Origin: Pelobates cultripes
Taxonomy: Eukaryota; Chordata; Amphibia; Anura; Pelobatidae
Reading direction: 5' to 3'
Assembly (NCBI GenBank): GCA_933207985.1
Contig: OW240924.1
Location: 72,765,236-72,829,235 of the forward strand
Length of the DNA stretch: 64,000 bases
In this document: positions 1-12,599 of the stretch, piece by piece
How positions within the stretch are numbered: position 1 is the stretch's first letter
Layout: each line of letters opens with the position of its first letter
The notes under the pieces: model-generated
The model's database searches: none
The model's input: only the letters and a program-made list of their open reading frames with translations
Told to the model about the DNA's origin: nothing
Made by a program: the position numbers and the translations under genes

Positions 1-2633
1 GAAAATCCTGAACATGTTATCCACGCTAGACACTGGCGGCTCGAAAGGACTCTTCTTCGCGCTTGACGCGGAGAAGGCCTTCGACCGGCTAAACTGGGAA
101 TACATGGCTAAAACCCTACACAAATTTAACTTTCCCGTGTCCATGATAAAAAGCATAATGGCATTATAAAATCACAAACCAGCGGCCAAGGTCTCTCATG
201 GAGGCTTCCTGTCCAACCCTTTCTCTATTACTAACGGCACCCGACAGGGATGCCCCCTCTCACCCCTTCTATACATACTAGCCCAGGAACCCCTAGCGTG
301 CAAAATCAGATCACATCCAGACATACAAGGAATCCCTATACGAGACAAGAGGTACAGCCTGGCCCTGTTTGCCGATGACATTTTCGTGGCATTAACAGAC
401 CCTACCCGCTCTTTACCGCATATGCTGGAACTCATACAACAATTTGGAAAAGTCTCCTACTACAAATTGAATCAAGACAAAACCCAAGCCCTACCCATCA
501 ACCTGCCGAAAACCCTGATAGACTCCCTTCGCACCACATACAAATTTGATTGGAGAACCGCCTCCATTACATACCTGGGGATAAAAGTGGCACCCTCCAC
601 CTCGGCCACGCTAACATTAAACTACACACCATTACAAACGCTCTGCAACACTGAAATGCACAAATGGAAACATACGATGATCTCATGGCTGGGGAGGATT
701 AATGCCTACAAAATGATGATCCTGCCCCGTATTCTCTATGTCTTTAGGATGCTCCCCCTCAAAATCCCCGCCCAATGCTGCAAAACACTACAAAAACTAT
801 GCAGTACCTTCATCTGGGGGGTAAGAAACCTAGGGTATCCATGGCACTCCTCCAAACAGACACCCGCTCTGGCGGAGTTGGTCTCCCCAATCTCAGACAG
901 TACTATAGGGCGGCTATCCTATCCACAGGTGTCCTCTTCCATACACCACCTAATACGATTCAATGGGTGGACATGGAAAGAGCACAATTCCGCAACCAAG
1001 GCCTACTTGACTATCTCTGGACACCCAAACACCTCAGACCGCGACGACAGGATCTCTTCCCAACCACCCAGCTCACGCTGGCAGTATGGGATGAATTCAT
1101 GGGAGCCAATGGATATAACAACTCCTTCCACCCCAAATCGCCCATCTCGATACTCAGAGCAATGGTACCAGACATACCACTCCAAGACTGGCATAAGGCA
1201 GGGATTAAACACATAGCCCAACTGATGACCGACAGGAAAGTAACACCCTTCCCCACACTACAGACGCAGTGGAAACTCCCCAGCCGAGCCATCTTCTCCT
1301 ACTTACAGATTAAAAGCGTATTACAAGCACACATGACTACCGCACACAACCCAAACAGCTCCCCACAAATCACATCACAGCTGCTCATTGACAGATGTTG
1401 GTCCTCACCCAACAAACCTAAAATACTCACACTGTGCTACAAAACGTGGCAAGAACTCACGCCAGCTAAACCACATCTGCACAAAGCCCAATGGGAGACG
1501 GACTGTGACATAACCTTAACAAATATGGCTACAAGCACTGAACGGGTTGTCCAAACAAACAAAATGCTTCTCACACATAGAGGCCCACAGGAAACTCATG
1601 TACCGGTGGTACATGACCCCACAACGACTTCACCAGCTATTTCCCGCGACGAGCCCGCTCTGCTGGAGATGCCAATCAAGCCCAGGCACACTGATACACC
1701 TGTGGTGGTCTTGCAGAGGCATCAAACCTCTCTGGACTGCTACGAGGTCAATCCTAGACACACTAGACATCCCAAAATTTGAACTGACAGCACCCATTTG
1801 CCTAATGCTACTGCTCCCCACAGGCCTTAACCCAGGCCAAAAACAAATCATAACGTTAGTTTTAATGGCATCAAGAAATCTCCTAGCACTCAACTGGAAA
1901 TCCCAAGACTGCCCTTCTTTGCTACAGCTAACAGATAAAATAGGGCAATTTCATATATATGAGAGAATGGCAACCACATCTGCTAAGAATATAACACAAT
2001 TTGACGCTACTTGGGGTAAATGGGAAAGAGAGTTTGGACGGATAAAGGACAGAACACCAACAATAGCAAACACTGCCAAGAGCACTAACCGGGACCGCAA
2101 CCCGGACTAGCCCTCTACACCACGGCAGTTCTCACCCCAGACCAAGACAACCACCAAGGAATTACGGGTATTGCTCGCGCACCCCCACGCATTCCACCCA
2201 CCCATAACCCCCTCCCCCCTTGACACCCTTGGATCCCCTCTCAGGTTCTAGACCCCCTACCAGACCCCTACCACCCAGCACCTAACGAAAGGAAAAGAAG
2301 AAACTTTACGACAACTAGTGCTATCTTCCGCCACTGACGACTTACAATGCAGGCGACGACAAACGGAACATCTTGCACATGTAACAGCACTATACTGTCT
2401 CATGAAGGTTAATGCCACAATGTTTAGAATGTACTGATGTTACCTTGATGCATAATTGTTAATGTTACTATCGTGTTGGAACAATGTCTCTCGCATACTG
2501 GCGACACAATGTTTTGGAATCATTATTGTCATATAGAGGTGTCACCTACTTAACCAACCCTCCCACCTTCTTTTCTGTACCCCCAACAACCTCGATTAAC
2601 ACAAAAAAATATAAATTTGAAAAAAAAAAAAAA
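1..2633 (+). mobile_element. Decayed L1/Tx1-like LINE, 3' part of ORF2 plus 3' UTR
   Basis: The window opens inside the reverse transcriptase domain of an L1-like ORF2. Visible motifs are LDAEKAFDR (62-88), GTRQGCPLSPLL (about 236-271) and FADD (about 369-380). The frame is broken by a TAA stop at 167-169, by an apparent 1-nt loss in the G run at 816-821 (shift from frame 2 to frame 1), and by a second shift back to frame 2 near 1540-1560. The C-terminal part ends at a stop at 2108-2110 and contains the HLWWSCRGIKPLW and WGKW segments typical of this family. About 500 bp of 3' UTR follow, then an A run at 2620-2633 that marks the 3' end. The copy is coding-dead. Its 5' part lies outside the window. 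Confidence 0.9.
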
Positions 2634-2636
2634 GAA

Positions 2637-2999
2637 CACCCAGGCAGCGAGCCTGAGAGGTAGAGGTGATGGAAGCGCCGTTGACTTGGAGAGGGACAGA
2701 CAAGGGAGTAGTAACACTTGAGGGAGGAAAGACCAGAAGTTCTGTTTTGGACAGGTTGAGTTTAAGGAAGTGAGCAGCCATCCATTTGGAAATCGAAGAG
2801 AGGCAGTCAGTGACACGAGTCAAGATGGGTGGAGAGAGATCAGGAGAGAACAGGTAGATTTGCGTGTCATCTACATAGAAATGATAACGGAAGCCAAAGG
2901 AGCTGATGAGTTTTCCAAGGGAGGCAGTATAGATGGAGAACAGAAGAGGACCAAGGACAGAACCTTGGGGTACGCCGACAGAGAGTGGTTTGGGGGAAG
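2637..2999 (-). mobile_element. L2/CR1-type LINE reverse transcriptase fragment
   Basis: Read on the minus strand this is an uninterrupted frame holding the [16 protein letters not shown] and [12 protein letters not shown] reverse transcriptase motifs, then [20 protein letters not shown]. These are typical of the L2/CR1 (Jockey group) lineages. Only about 120 residues are present. The 3' side is cut where it meets the poly-A end of the neighbouring L1, so the L1 probably inserted here. A related fragment lies at 34510-35055. The assignment between L2 and CR1 is from memory of the motifs. Confidence 0.8.
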
Positions 3000-3975
3000 A
3001 GGCAGAGGCAGGTTTTTATTGGTTAAAACCTGCACTCCTGGTTTTGCCAGGTTTGGCAAAAATTTTACAAAAACCAAGGAAAAACTGCACTCTATGGACT
3101 TGGTATTACAGAATATAAAACTTAGCTTTTATTTACATGATCAAATAAAATGTCAACGTTTCAGCTCCCAACTGAGAGCTTTCATCAGGACAGCTGTTGA
3201 AATATACTGCATGTCGCCAGTTTCTTTAAATCTGTGAATGGGCTTACATTTTAGAACAACTGCACTTTTGAAAATGTGAAAATTGTTTAGAAAAAAGCTA
3301 ACTCCCATTACTTTGTTCATTGTGAATCTCAGATGTTATTGCTGAGCAGAGCCCTGGCTGCTACAGATGAAATTAAATCGTTATTCATATATTTTCTTGT
3401 CATGCGTATCGCTCTGTTTAAGTTCACTGCAGCATGCCCAAATGTTACCCTGTTAGAAATGCCTGTATTCTGCTGGCAGCTAATAAAAAAGATCTCAAGA
3501 TAGAAATTGTTTCTGTATCCAGAATATACATTAGCTCAGAAATGAATTTTTTTTTTAAATGATTTAAACCAATGACTTCTTTAGCGGAACACTTTCAGAT
3601 TCAGGGCATTTGGATGTTTTAAACTCTGGTTGCCACGGATAGAATACATTGAGCTGCAGGTGATATAAAAAGACGGCATATATAGCATATTCTAACAATT
3701 TTTGGTAGTGACTGGGATATTAGAACTGATCATATAGTTTTTAAATATTGCAATATTTATTTCTGCATTTCTATTAAGTTGTAGAATTAAAAAGGAGTTA
3801 TAGTATATATTGATATTAATGTAATTAAGTAGCAAAATATTTGGTTAATTTCAATTGACTGGTTACAGATTGTGATTGGTTATCAATGTAATAATAGATA
3901 CCTAGGGTAATTGGCACCCAACTGTGCTATCTTAACAACATTAAGTGTATTTATTAGTACCTCCAACAAATGCAA
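3000..3975. other. No gene recognised; possible dispersed repeat at 3080-3205
   Basis: The segment is AT-rich and without splice-like open frames. The stretch near 3160-3200 (a palindromic 'cagctcccaactgagagct' core followed by 'ttcatcagga') resembles repeat ends common in amphibian and fish genomes, but I cannot name the family. Confidence 0.35.
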
Positions 3976-4370
3976 TACATACATACACACAGATTGCTGA
4001 ATACAGTCACAGACTACTGAACACATTCATACACCGACTGCTGAATACATACACACACTGACTGCTGAATATACACACGCACAGACTGCTAAATCCACAC
4101 ACGCACAGACTGCTAAATCCACACACAGAGTCCGCTGAATACATGAACAGAGTCCGCTGAATACACACTCACAAACACAGACTGCTGAATACACACACAC
4201 AGACTGGTGAATACACACACACACACACATACTGCATTGAGGGGTGCAATGTATGTGTTTGTGTGTATGGGTGCTGTGTGTGTATGAAGGGTGTTGCGTG
4301 TGTGTGGGGGGGAGTGCTGTGTGTGTTAGAGGTGCTGTGTATGTGGGGGGTGCTGTGTGTGTGTTTCAGA
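3976..4370. repeat. CA-type minisatellite and TG-rich tract
   Basis: From about 3980 to 4240 a degenerate unit of roughly 24-26 bp is repeated, built on 'cagactgctgaatacacac' with CA runs of varying length. From 4250 to 4365 the strand bias switches to TG-rich units of the type 'gggtgctgtgtgtg'. Short open frames in both strands here are by-products of the repeat. Confidence 0.85.
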
Positions 4371-4915
4371 GTTTGAGAGGTGCAGGTAGCAAATGTGTTT
4401 ATTTTTTAGTTTATTTTTTTAATAATGCTATACATTAATAAAATTATCATCCCCCTCTCCCTTCTTCTTACCTTTGGTGAAGGAGAGGGTACACACTTTC
4501 TCACCGATTGAAGGGCCCTAGGGCCGGTGAGGGAGATCTCTGATCTCCTCACCTTCTAGAGTGGACCCATGGCCAGAAAACAGGGCCGCCTCTCCATGGC
4601 CCAACAGTAGAGATCAAAGGATTTCCCCTTTCAGCTTGGGCACACTGGGCAGCACGGTGGGGCCCCCATGCCTGTGGGATCACCAGGCAACTGTCAAGCG
4701 GGCCCATGGGGAAAGACAGACCTGGCACCCAGCGTTTGTTTGCCAATGTCTCGACACTAAGCCAGAATGAAAATAAAAAGCAGCCATGGAGGAATTTGCA
4801 CATCAGCCCTGTAATGCATGTTGATGCACAGTGCGTAGATAAAAAATAAATTTGAAAATGTATTTTCCGTTGTGAAAAAGAGTACTCGAAGTACTTTGTA
4901 ATAATATCAAAGTAA
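4371..4915. other. No gene recognised
   Basis: Low-copy-looking sequence with a few T and CT runs. No reverse transcriptase, transposase or exon-like signal is visible. Confidence 0.4.
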
Positions 4916-4918
4916 TCC

Positions 4919-4924
4919 TTTATT
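4919..4924 (-). terminator. AATAAA polyadenylation signal
   Basis: On the minus strand an AATAAA lies about 50 nt after the stop codon of the reading frame at 4975-5148. This spacing would suit a short 3' UTR. The hexamer alone is common by chance in AT-rich DNA. Confidence 0.45.
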
Positions 4925-4974
4925 TAAAGCAGACATGTACAAACAGTGTAGAGTCAGACTGTCACCCCCATTTC

Positions 4975-5148
4975 CTAGATGTGCTGTGAAAAGTCTGGTA
5001 CCTGCCAGTCCTTCAGGGTGACCATGTACCATTCTGGGTTGGTCTGCCCCCACTGGACAGGTCCATTGGTGCAATTCATGTCATTGGGTACCCACTTTTG
5101 CCACAACCTCATCCCGATATAGGAACTGCCAGTGTTGGGGTTAAGCAT
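4975..5148 (-). CDS. Unidentified 57-residue frame, possible terminal exon
   Basis: This minus-strand frame runs from an ATG at 5148 to TAG at 4975-4977. The product is rich in Trp (five) and other residues unusual for random AT-rich frames; it begins MLNPNTGSSYIGMRLW and ends LKDWQVPDFSQHI. Base composition is more balanced than in the flanks. In-frame codons extend three or four residues upstream of the ATG, to a TGA. An AG dinucleotide ('gttgagcag') lies just before, so it could be the last exon of a spliced gene rather than a complete small protein, but the pyrimidine tract is poor. An AATAAA follows the stop by about 50 nt. I do not recognise the family. It could also be a piece of a retroelement protein or a pseudogene. 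Confidence 0.4.
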   Translation of the reverse strand: MLNPNTGSSYIGMRLWQKWVPNDMNCTNGPVQWGQTNPEWYMVTLKDWQVPDFSQHI

Positions 5149-5279
5149 GTGAGTGTCTGCTCAACATACCTGCCAGACTAACTCTGTAGCTCAGTAGTAG
5201 TTCATACTCAGTGGCAGCTGGTGGAGTTTTAAGATGGATGGACACCAGACTCCTCCCCCAGACTGTTACTCTTCCCTAC

Positions 5280-5575
5280 ACGGTACAGAGATACTCATAC
5301 AATGCAGAGAGCTGAGCTATCTAGATATCTATAATATAAATGGACAGGAGATATCTATAATATAAAAGGACATGAGATATCTATAATGTAAATGGAGCCA
5401 AGTACAACACAGAGATAACCATACCACAAACGGAGCTGAGAAACAATAGAGAAATAATACAGCGAGCTGGGCACAATACAAATATACCTATACAAAACAC
5501 AGAGCTGGGAGTTGGGTAGACTATAAATATACCCATATAACCAGTAGAGGTGAGTAAATGCTGAGAAATATCACA
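5280..5575. repeat. Degenerate tandem repeat
   Basis: A unit of about 32 bp built on 'agatatctataatataaatg' is repeated three times at 5320-5398. More diverged copies (gagctgag...aatacagagatatacc) continue to about 5575. Confidence 0.6.
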
Positions 5576-5579
5576 CAGA

Positions 5580-7180
5580 GGTGTGTTGTAAAAATAAGGG
5601 GATATTCATTGCTATCGCACACAGCCAGGATCCTCATGTCTCTGTAAAATGCTGTAGCTTTCTATTAAATGTTGCTCTTATGAAGCATGTGAGCTTCTCC
5701 ATTAGCTCTCAGCACACAATGTACACAGTGTTAAAGCAGCATGATACTGCGAGACCCTGTATTACCTTTACAGCTGGCAATATATTTAATCTACAGTGGT
5801 AATATGGAGCCAAGAAGTAGCTGACATGGTTAACATAATCAACCATCATTAGAATGAACAATCCGATGAAAACAGAATGGAATAAGAATCAGATCAGTCC
5901 TCAAAGTCACAGCCCCAGTCCTCCAGTTTGTAGCTTCCCAACTTTTCAACTGGCCACAGCATGAGTGTCTCAGGTCTCAGTTATAGAGTGACTGAGCGCT
6001 TTAAAGAAAATGTGCAGTAGGAGTTAATAAAACTTTAAGTAACAGGCAGCACAGTGCTCTTTGTCAGAAATGCCCTCTTCTTTTGTCACCCATGGGCTGT
6101 TACTTCCAAGATGACTTCTTGTATCTCTCTCAGTTGGGCACTGTAACGACCCCTCTCACCCCCGGTGCTATGAGCCAATGATGGCCCCTTAATATTGCGA
6201 CTCCCCTCATGGGCAGCTGGCTCTGCTGCCTGAATGGCAACTCAATGAAAATTCCAGGAAATGTCTTCTTAAAGGACACTGGGCATGTGCACAACTTGCT
6301 GGAACATGACAGATTCCACATCAGCCACTTTTTTTTTTGACACACCTAGAAGCTCCCAAGTAAGCTTATCCAAACAACTACCAATAAGGGTCCCTGCAGA
6401 ACTGAAACCTATTAGAGAATTAAAGTAAAACTAATTTTATCCAATTTTTTTTTTTTTTGGCTCACCAACCTCCCCTCTAGAATAATAATATCGATGTTAC
6501 TAAACTACAGCAACTAATTTTTTCCACCACATACAAAGTAGTGGGGCGCTGTCCCAAGTACCCCTGTGGGCGAGATTTCACTGTTCATACTATTATTGTC
6601 TTATTATCAATTTTCACGTTTTCTGTTTTTAAATGCTTGTTTATTTTCTGTACTGACAATTTTAATACAATTATATTTTAGCATAATTTATTGCATCAGA
6701 GAAAGAATCGCGTAACTCGCTAGACTAAGCAGTTTCCTGCATGTGGAGTAATGTTTATGAACAAATAAATTAAAGACATGTTTGGGATATGTACATTTTC
6801 TTTTTTGACAGCCATTGTGATAGTTCATATAAGTCCATCAGGTCAGCTATTTTAAAACGTCACTAGCCGACACTGGTAGTGAAGGGGTTAATAAAATATA
6901 TATTTTATTTCGTTTAGGCAAAGGTTTAAAGATAAAAAAAAAAAGTAAACAATGTAATGTGTCAAAAAAGCTCCCTGAAAATGAGATGATAATGCAGAAA
7001 CATAGCCTGTCAAAAAAGACTTCAGCCGCGTGGGAATATGTCACTGTGATCCACACTGACAATCACATACTTGTAAAACTGTAAAACCTGTAAAAAAAAA
7101 GTTAAGCTGTAATAATCTATATCAAAATATTATACATTTCTTTATTTTTTTATTTTACTCTTTTATGCATTAAAAAATTT
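5580..7180. other. No gene recognised
   Basis: AT-rich sequence with poly-T and poly-A runs. The open frames present are short and lack known motifs. Confidence 0.4.
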
Positions 7181-7496
7181 GGCATGGGGGGAGAGGGGGC
7201 TGACTGCCATGGTGGAGATTTGCATCTTGCGTGAGCTCCTCTTCTACTCAGGCAATACACACCGTTTTTAGCTTCATCAAGGCCAAAATCAAACTCACCC
7301 AACGATTCACCTGCATCCCGACCTCACTGCAGCACACTGTGGAGGCTGGAAAGGTTCCCCGGCAGCACAATCTGACACATGCGGCTTAGAGCGCGATGGA
7401 CGGGAGAGGTGGCCGATCTCCCAGGCCGGAGCTGTTCAACAGCCCTAATCATTATGCAAGCACCCCGCAACTCTCCCCCCCTGGACCGGCGGGGGT
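7181..7496. other. GC-richer segment ending at the gap, unidentified
   Basis: Composition changes abruptly from AT-rich to balanced. A plus-strand frame beginning near 7396 (MDGRGGRSPRPELF) runs into the assembly gap. It could be the 5' region of a retroelement or a first exon, but the gap prevents a decision. Confidence 0.3.
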
Positions 7497-7596
7497 NNNN
7501 NNNNNNNNNNNNNNNNNNNNNNNNNNNNNNNNNNNNNNNNNNNNNNNNNNNNNNNNNNNNNNNNNNNNNNNNNNNNNNNNNNNNNNNNNNNNNNNN
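7497..7596. other. Assembly gap of exactly 100 N
   Basis: One hundred consecutive N bases, the conventional length for a gap of unknown size. Sequence on the two sides should not be assumed to be contiguous. Confidence 0.99.
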
Positions 7597-7692
7597 TTAT
7601 TTTTTTAAAGTAAACTTTATGTCAATAAAACAATATAATACTATGAACAGTTATTTTTGTACTGAATTAATTATACATTGTGTCTAGTTATA

Positions 7693-9287
<1,595 letters not shown>

Positions 9288-9289
9288 TA

Positions 9290-9795
9290 GGTTGTTGGAG
9301 CCTACAGTGTATTAATACTGATGCAATTAATATTTATTTACTATTAAGAATTCACCAATAAAAAAGTATAAAATGTTATCTTTAACCATGATTTTCTGAA
9401 TTCCTCAGTAGTTTGTGTGCTTATCGTCTGTTGAGCTTTTTTCAACAACACCAGATATTTAAATCTATAAATGCAAGAAATGCATGATGCCGAGAAAATT
9501 TAAGCTGGGAGAATTTGAATGCCTGCCATGAAAAAGCAGCTGATCCACAAATCATCTTGGAGCTCTGCAGATTGCAAAGAATATTCACATATGTATATAG
9601 AATCACTCGATTGTTCATATATATTTATTTTGGGTGATAGCCCTTCCAATCCCATATTCTGCGTCTTGTATCTCGTGTTGTAATATGACATTTAAAGGCT
9701 GAGATTTACATTTACACGCAGTTCATGTATACATTTGAATATATTACGCCAGTATAACAAATTTCAACAAAATAAAGCATATTCCAAACCTCCAC
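9290..9795. other. No gene recognised
   Basis: AT-rich flank of the Tc1 element with no motif that I can identify. Confidence 0.4.
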
Positions 9796-9797
9796 AA

Positions 9798-9930
9798 CAG
9801 GAGTAGGCAACCTCCGGTGGTCAAAGTGGTGTGGACTACATCTCCCCTGATGCCTTGCCAGCATTTTGACTGTAAGAGGATTATGAGAGATATAGTCCAC
9901 AACATCTGGAGTGCTCAAGGCTGCCTTCCC
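9798..9930. repeat. Short inverted-repeat element (MITE)
   Basis: The ends 'aggagtaggcaacct' and, inverted, 'aggcagccttgagcact' are imperfect complements. The interior shows 'gtggactacatctcccctga' paired with 'gagatatagtccacaacatc'. The same family appears as a half copy at 35060-35135, and a related but distinct palindromic element is at 29486-29622. The class is probably a non-autonomous DNA transposon. Confidence 0.65.
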
Positions 9931-9934
9931 TTGC

Positions 9935-10920
9935 TCTACAATATAATTTTAATATAAGTTTAATTTTATGATTTTTTTTTTTTAAATTCATATTCTAACA
10001 GGCACGACCAAACGCAGAAAACATGGAATGCTTCAAGCTACCTCACTATAAAAAAGATGTCTTAGGGTTGCTAGTTATTGTCATTAACACCAGTAACTAC
10101 TGTAATTGGAAGGATTCTGTCTTCTGCATAAGACATGAGAGGCTCAAAAAGCTATTTTGATATATGTCACATCAAAGAGATTACCTGAGCTGTGCTGTAA
10201 TAGCAAACACTTCAGGAGATTTTATTCCTCGTCAAGGGAGAGAAGCCCGATAATGAAGACTATATTATTTCTTGAAAAAGAAAGAAAGAGAAATTTGAAA
10301 GATGTAAAATACTATAGAGATATAGCCTGCAGGTTTGACTTCACAGATATGCTATGTAATTGCATACTACTGGGCTTGGCGACAACATATTTTTTTAATA
10401 TATTAAATTGTATCATTAATTAATTAAAGCTGTGCTTTCATATTTTTGGATAAGCATTTCAAATGATTTCATATTTTTGGATACCCTTTTAGAATATTTA
10501 ATATTTCGAAACATATTTAAATATTATAATATTTTTGATATTCTTTGATATTATTTGATATATTTTCTTTATATAAAATATATCCCAGCTCCTCCAGCGT
10601 CTGTGTGTGAGGCTGGACAGTGTAAAGATACTTACCTAGTCAACCCGCTGGTGCGCTGTTCTTTGCACGTCTCATGCGTCAAATGCACCATTCGAATGCA
10701 CACCCTGCTCCTGTAAAGCCATCTGGATGCTTAAGTGTTGAAAATTGGCAAAATGGCACCACTGGTTTGGAGTTATTCATGTCACCCAGACGACCTCATT
10801 GCCAGACATTTTGGAGTTGCAGGGGTGAAATGGACCAATCAGAGCCAAGGTAAACATATCAGTTTTGACCCTAGTACTGTGCCCTGTCGTGGTAATAACC
10901 TCAGTTCCCGGTTAGTGTGT
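9935..10920. other. No gene recognised
   Basis: AT-rich DNA, with a loosely repeated 'atatttttggata' motif at 10440-10570, then a GC-richer stretch without visible exons. Confidence 0.4.
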
Positions 10921-10924
10921 TGAT

Positions 10925-11345
10925 TGGGTAACTAAAATAATAGATCAGGGTGGTGCAGTAGACATTACTTACCTAGATTTCAGTAAGACTTTTGACAGTG
11001 TTGCACATAGAAGGCTTCTCAATAAACTGCAATCTTTAAGTTTGGATTCCAATATTGTTGAATGGGTAAGGCAGTGGCTGAGTGACAGGCAACAGAGGGT
11101 TGTAGTTAATGGAATATATTTGAAGCTTGGACTTGTCACCAGTGGGGTACCTCGGGGATCTGTACTTGGACCCATTCTCTTTAATATTTTTATTAGGGAT
11201 ATTGCAGAAGGTCTTGATGGTAAGGTATGTCTTTTTGCTGATGATACTAAGATATGTAACAGGGTTGATGTTCCTGGAGGGATAAGCCAAATGGCAAAGG
11301 ATTTAGGTAAACTAGAAAGATGGTCAGAGTTGTGGCAGCTGACAT
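10925..11345 (+). mobile_element. CR1/L2-type LINE reverse transcriptase fragment
   Basis: The plus strand reads through LDFSKTFDSVAHRRLL, then GVPRGSVLGPILFNIF and FADDTKICN, which are the catalytic blocks of a Jockey-group non-LTR reverse transcriptase. The frame is open across about 140 codons. Both ends are truncated and no tail is visible, so this is a fossil piece. Confidence 0.85.
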
Positions 11346-12350
11346 TTGGATTGTGTTGGGGATTGTATTAAAGTTGAACTGCGATTCACACCATTGAATA
11401 ACAAACTGAAAATAACCTATAACTTATGTTAACCTTGTTTCATGAGATTCTCCACTTCTTTTTCATGTGTATTAAAGTTTTAGCAAATTATATCATAATA
11501 CAGTTCAGACAAGGCAAAGTAAGGTCAAACATTGCTAAAGAACAGAAGAATTACATACATTGTTTCATTTCTCCTCTTCTCTGTATGCTCTCTCTATGCT
11601 GACTGCCAGGTACAAAGGACAGAGATTATAACGATGATTGGCAGGGAGCTAAGATGGAGGCACCCAATTGCAGTATAAAGAGGTGTGAATTTCTCCATTT
11701 AATTTTATTTTTACTCCTCACAAACACATATTTGTCAAATATAAGGTTAATTAAACAGAATATAAAAAATACTGGAAAGTGACAGATGTGTTTTAAGCTC
11801 GGGTATATTTTTAAATAGCTTTTTCAGTGTTGTGTATTTGTTACATTGCAGCTAGTGCTTACATTGCATTATAATAATAATGAAGCTTTTCTAGAACATC
11901 GAGATGCTGTCTAGATTGACAAAAAACAGAAAAGGAAGATGCTATCCAATTTATTTCTATGTTGTTTATTCCAGTAGGGATGTACCATATCTTATGTATG
12001 ATAGTATTGGCCAGAAGACATCAATAACTACTAAGATATGAAATCCAAGCTTGTTTCTGTAAAAAAAAATATAATAACATTGAATTGAGGCCTCAATTTA
12101 TTTCTTTTGAATCAACATCAGAAAATATTACAATCTGTTGGGAAAAAACTTTTGAAATAATTTATGTACTAAAACTCCCAAAGACTTTAAAGCAACTTTG
12201 TCACCCCCTTCAAAATAATTATATTTTTACGATAAAATCTGTCTTAGTTAGAGTAAAGAGTAAAGTCTTGTCAAAACTTGTCAAGCCCCCAGCCCCACTA
12301 GTGATGGTTGAGAACAAAAATCTCTGTGTATTAAGGCTGTGCATGGGCAA
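11346..12350. other. No gene recognised
   Basis: Moderately AT-rich, no repeats or motifs that I can name. Confidence 0.4.
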
Positions 12351-12354
12351 AATA

Positions 12355-12495
12355 TTCAGTTCGGCATTCCGTAATTCGGGACTTCGGCACTTCGGAACTT
12401 CAGGACTTCGGCACTTCGGTTCGGTTCGGCACTTCCGAAATTCGGAACTTCGGCACTTTGGCACTTTGGGACTTCGGTACTTCGGGACTTTGGAT
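12355..12495. repeat. Short-unit tandem repeat (acttcgg type)
   Basis: Units of 8-10 bp such as 'acttcggc', 'acttcggg' and 'acttcgga' are repeated across about 140 bp. It directly adjoins a fragment of the stem-loop chain element described at 22980-24790, so it may be an expanded terminal part of that family. Confidence 0.8.
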
Positions 12496-12504
12496 GTTCT
12501 CTTG

Positions 12505-12590
12505 CAGCCGCTTAGTAGAAAACTCCCTAATTCCCACGGTATTAGGGAGCTATCTACCAAAAGGCTGAAAGACCTAATTTTTTCTGACAC
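12505..12590 (-). repeat. Fragment of the stem-loop chain element
   Basis: The hairpin 'tattagggagctatctacc' and the following 'aaaggctgaaagacctaatt' are the reverse complement of 24555-24635. This is a second, truncated copy of that repeat family, in opposite orientation. Confidence 0.75.
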
Positions 12591-12599
12591 AATTTTATC

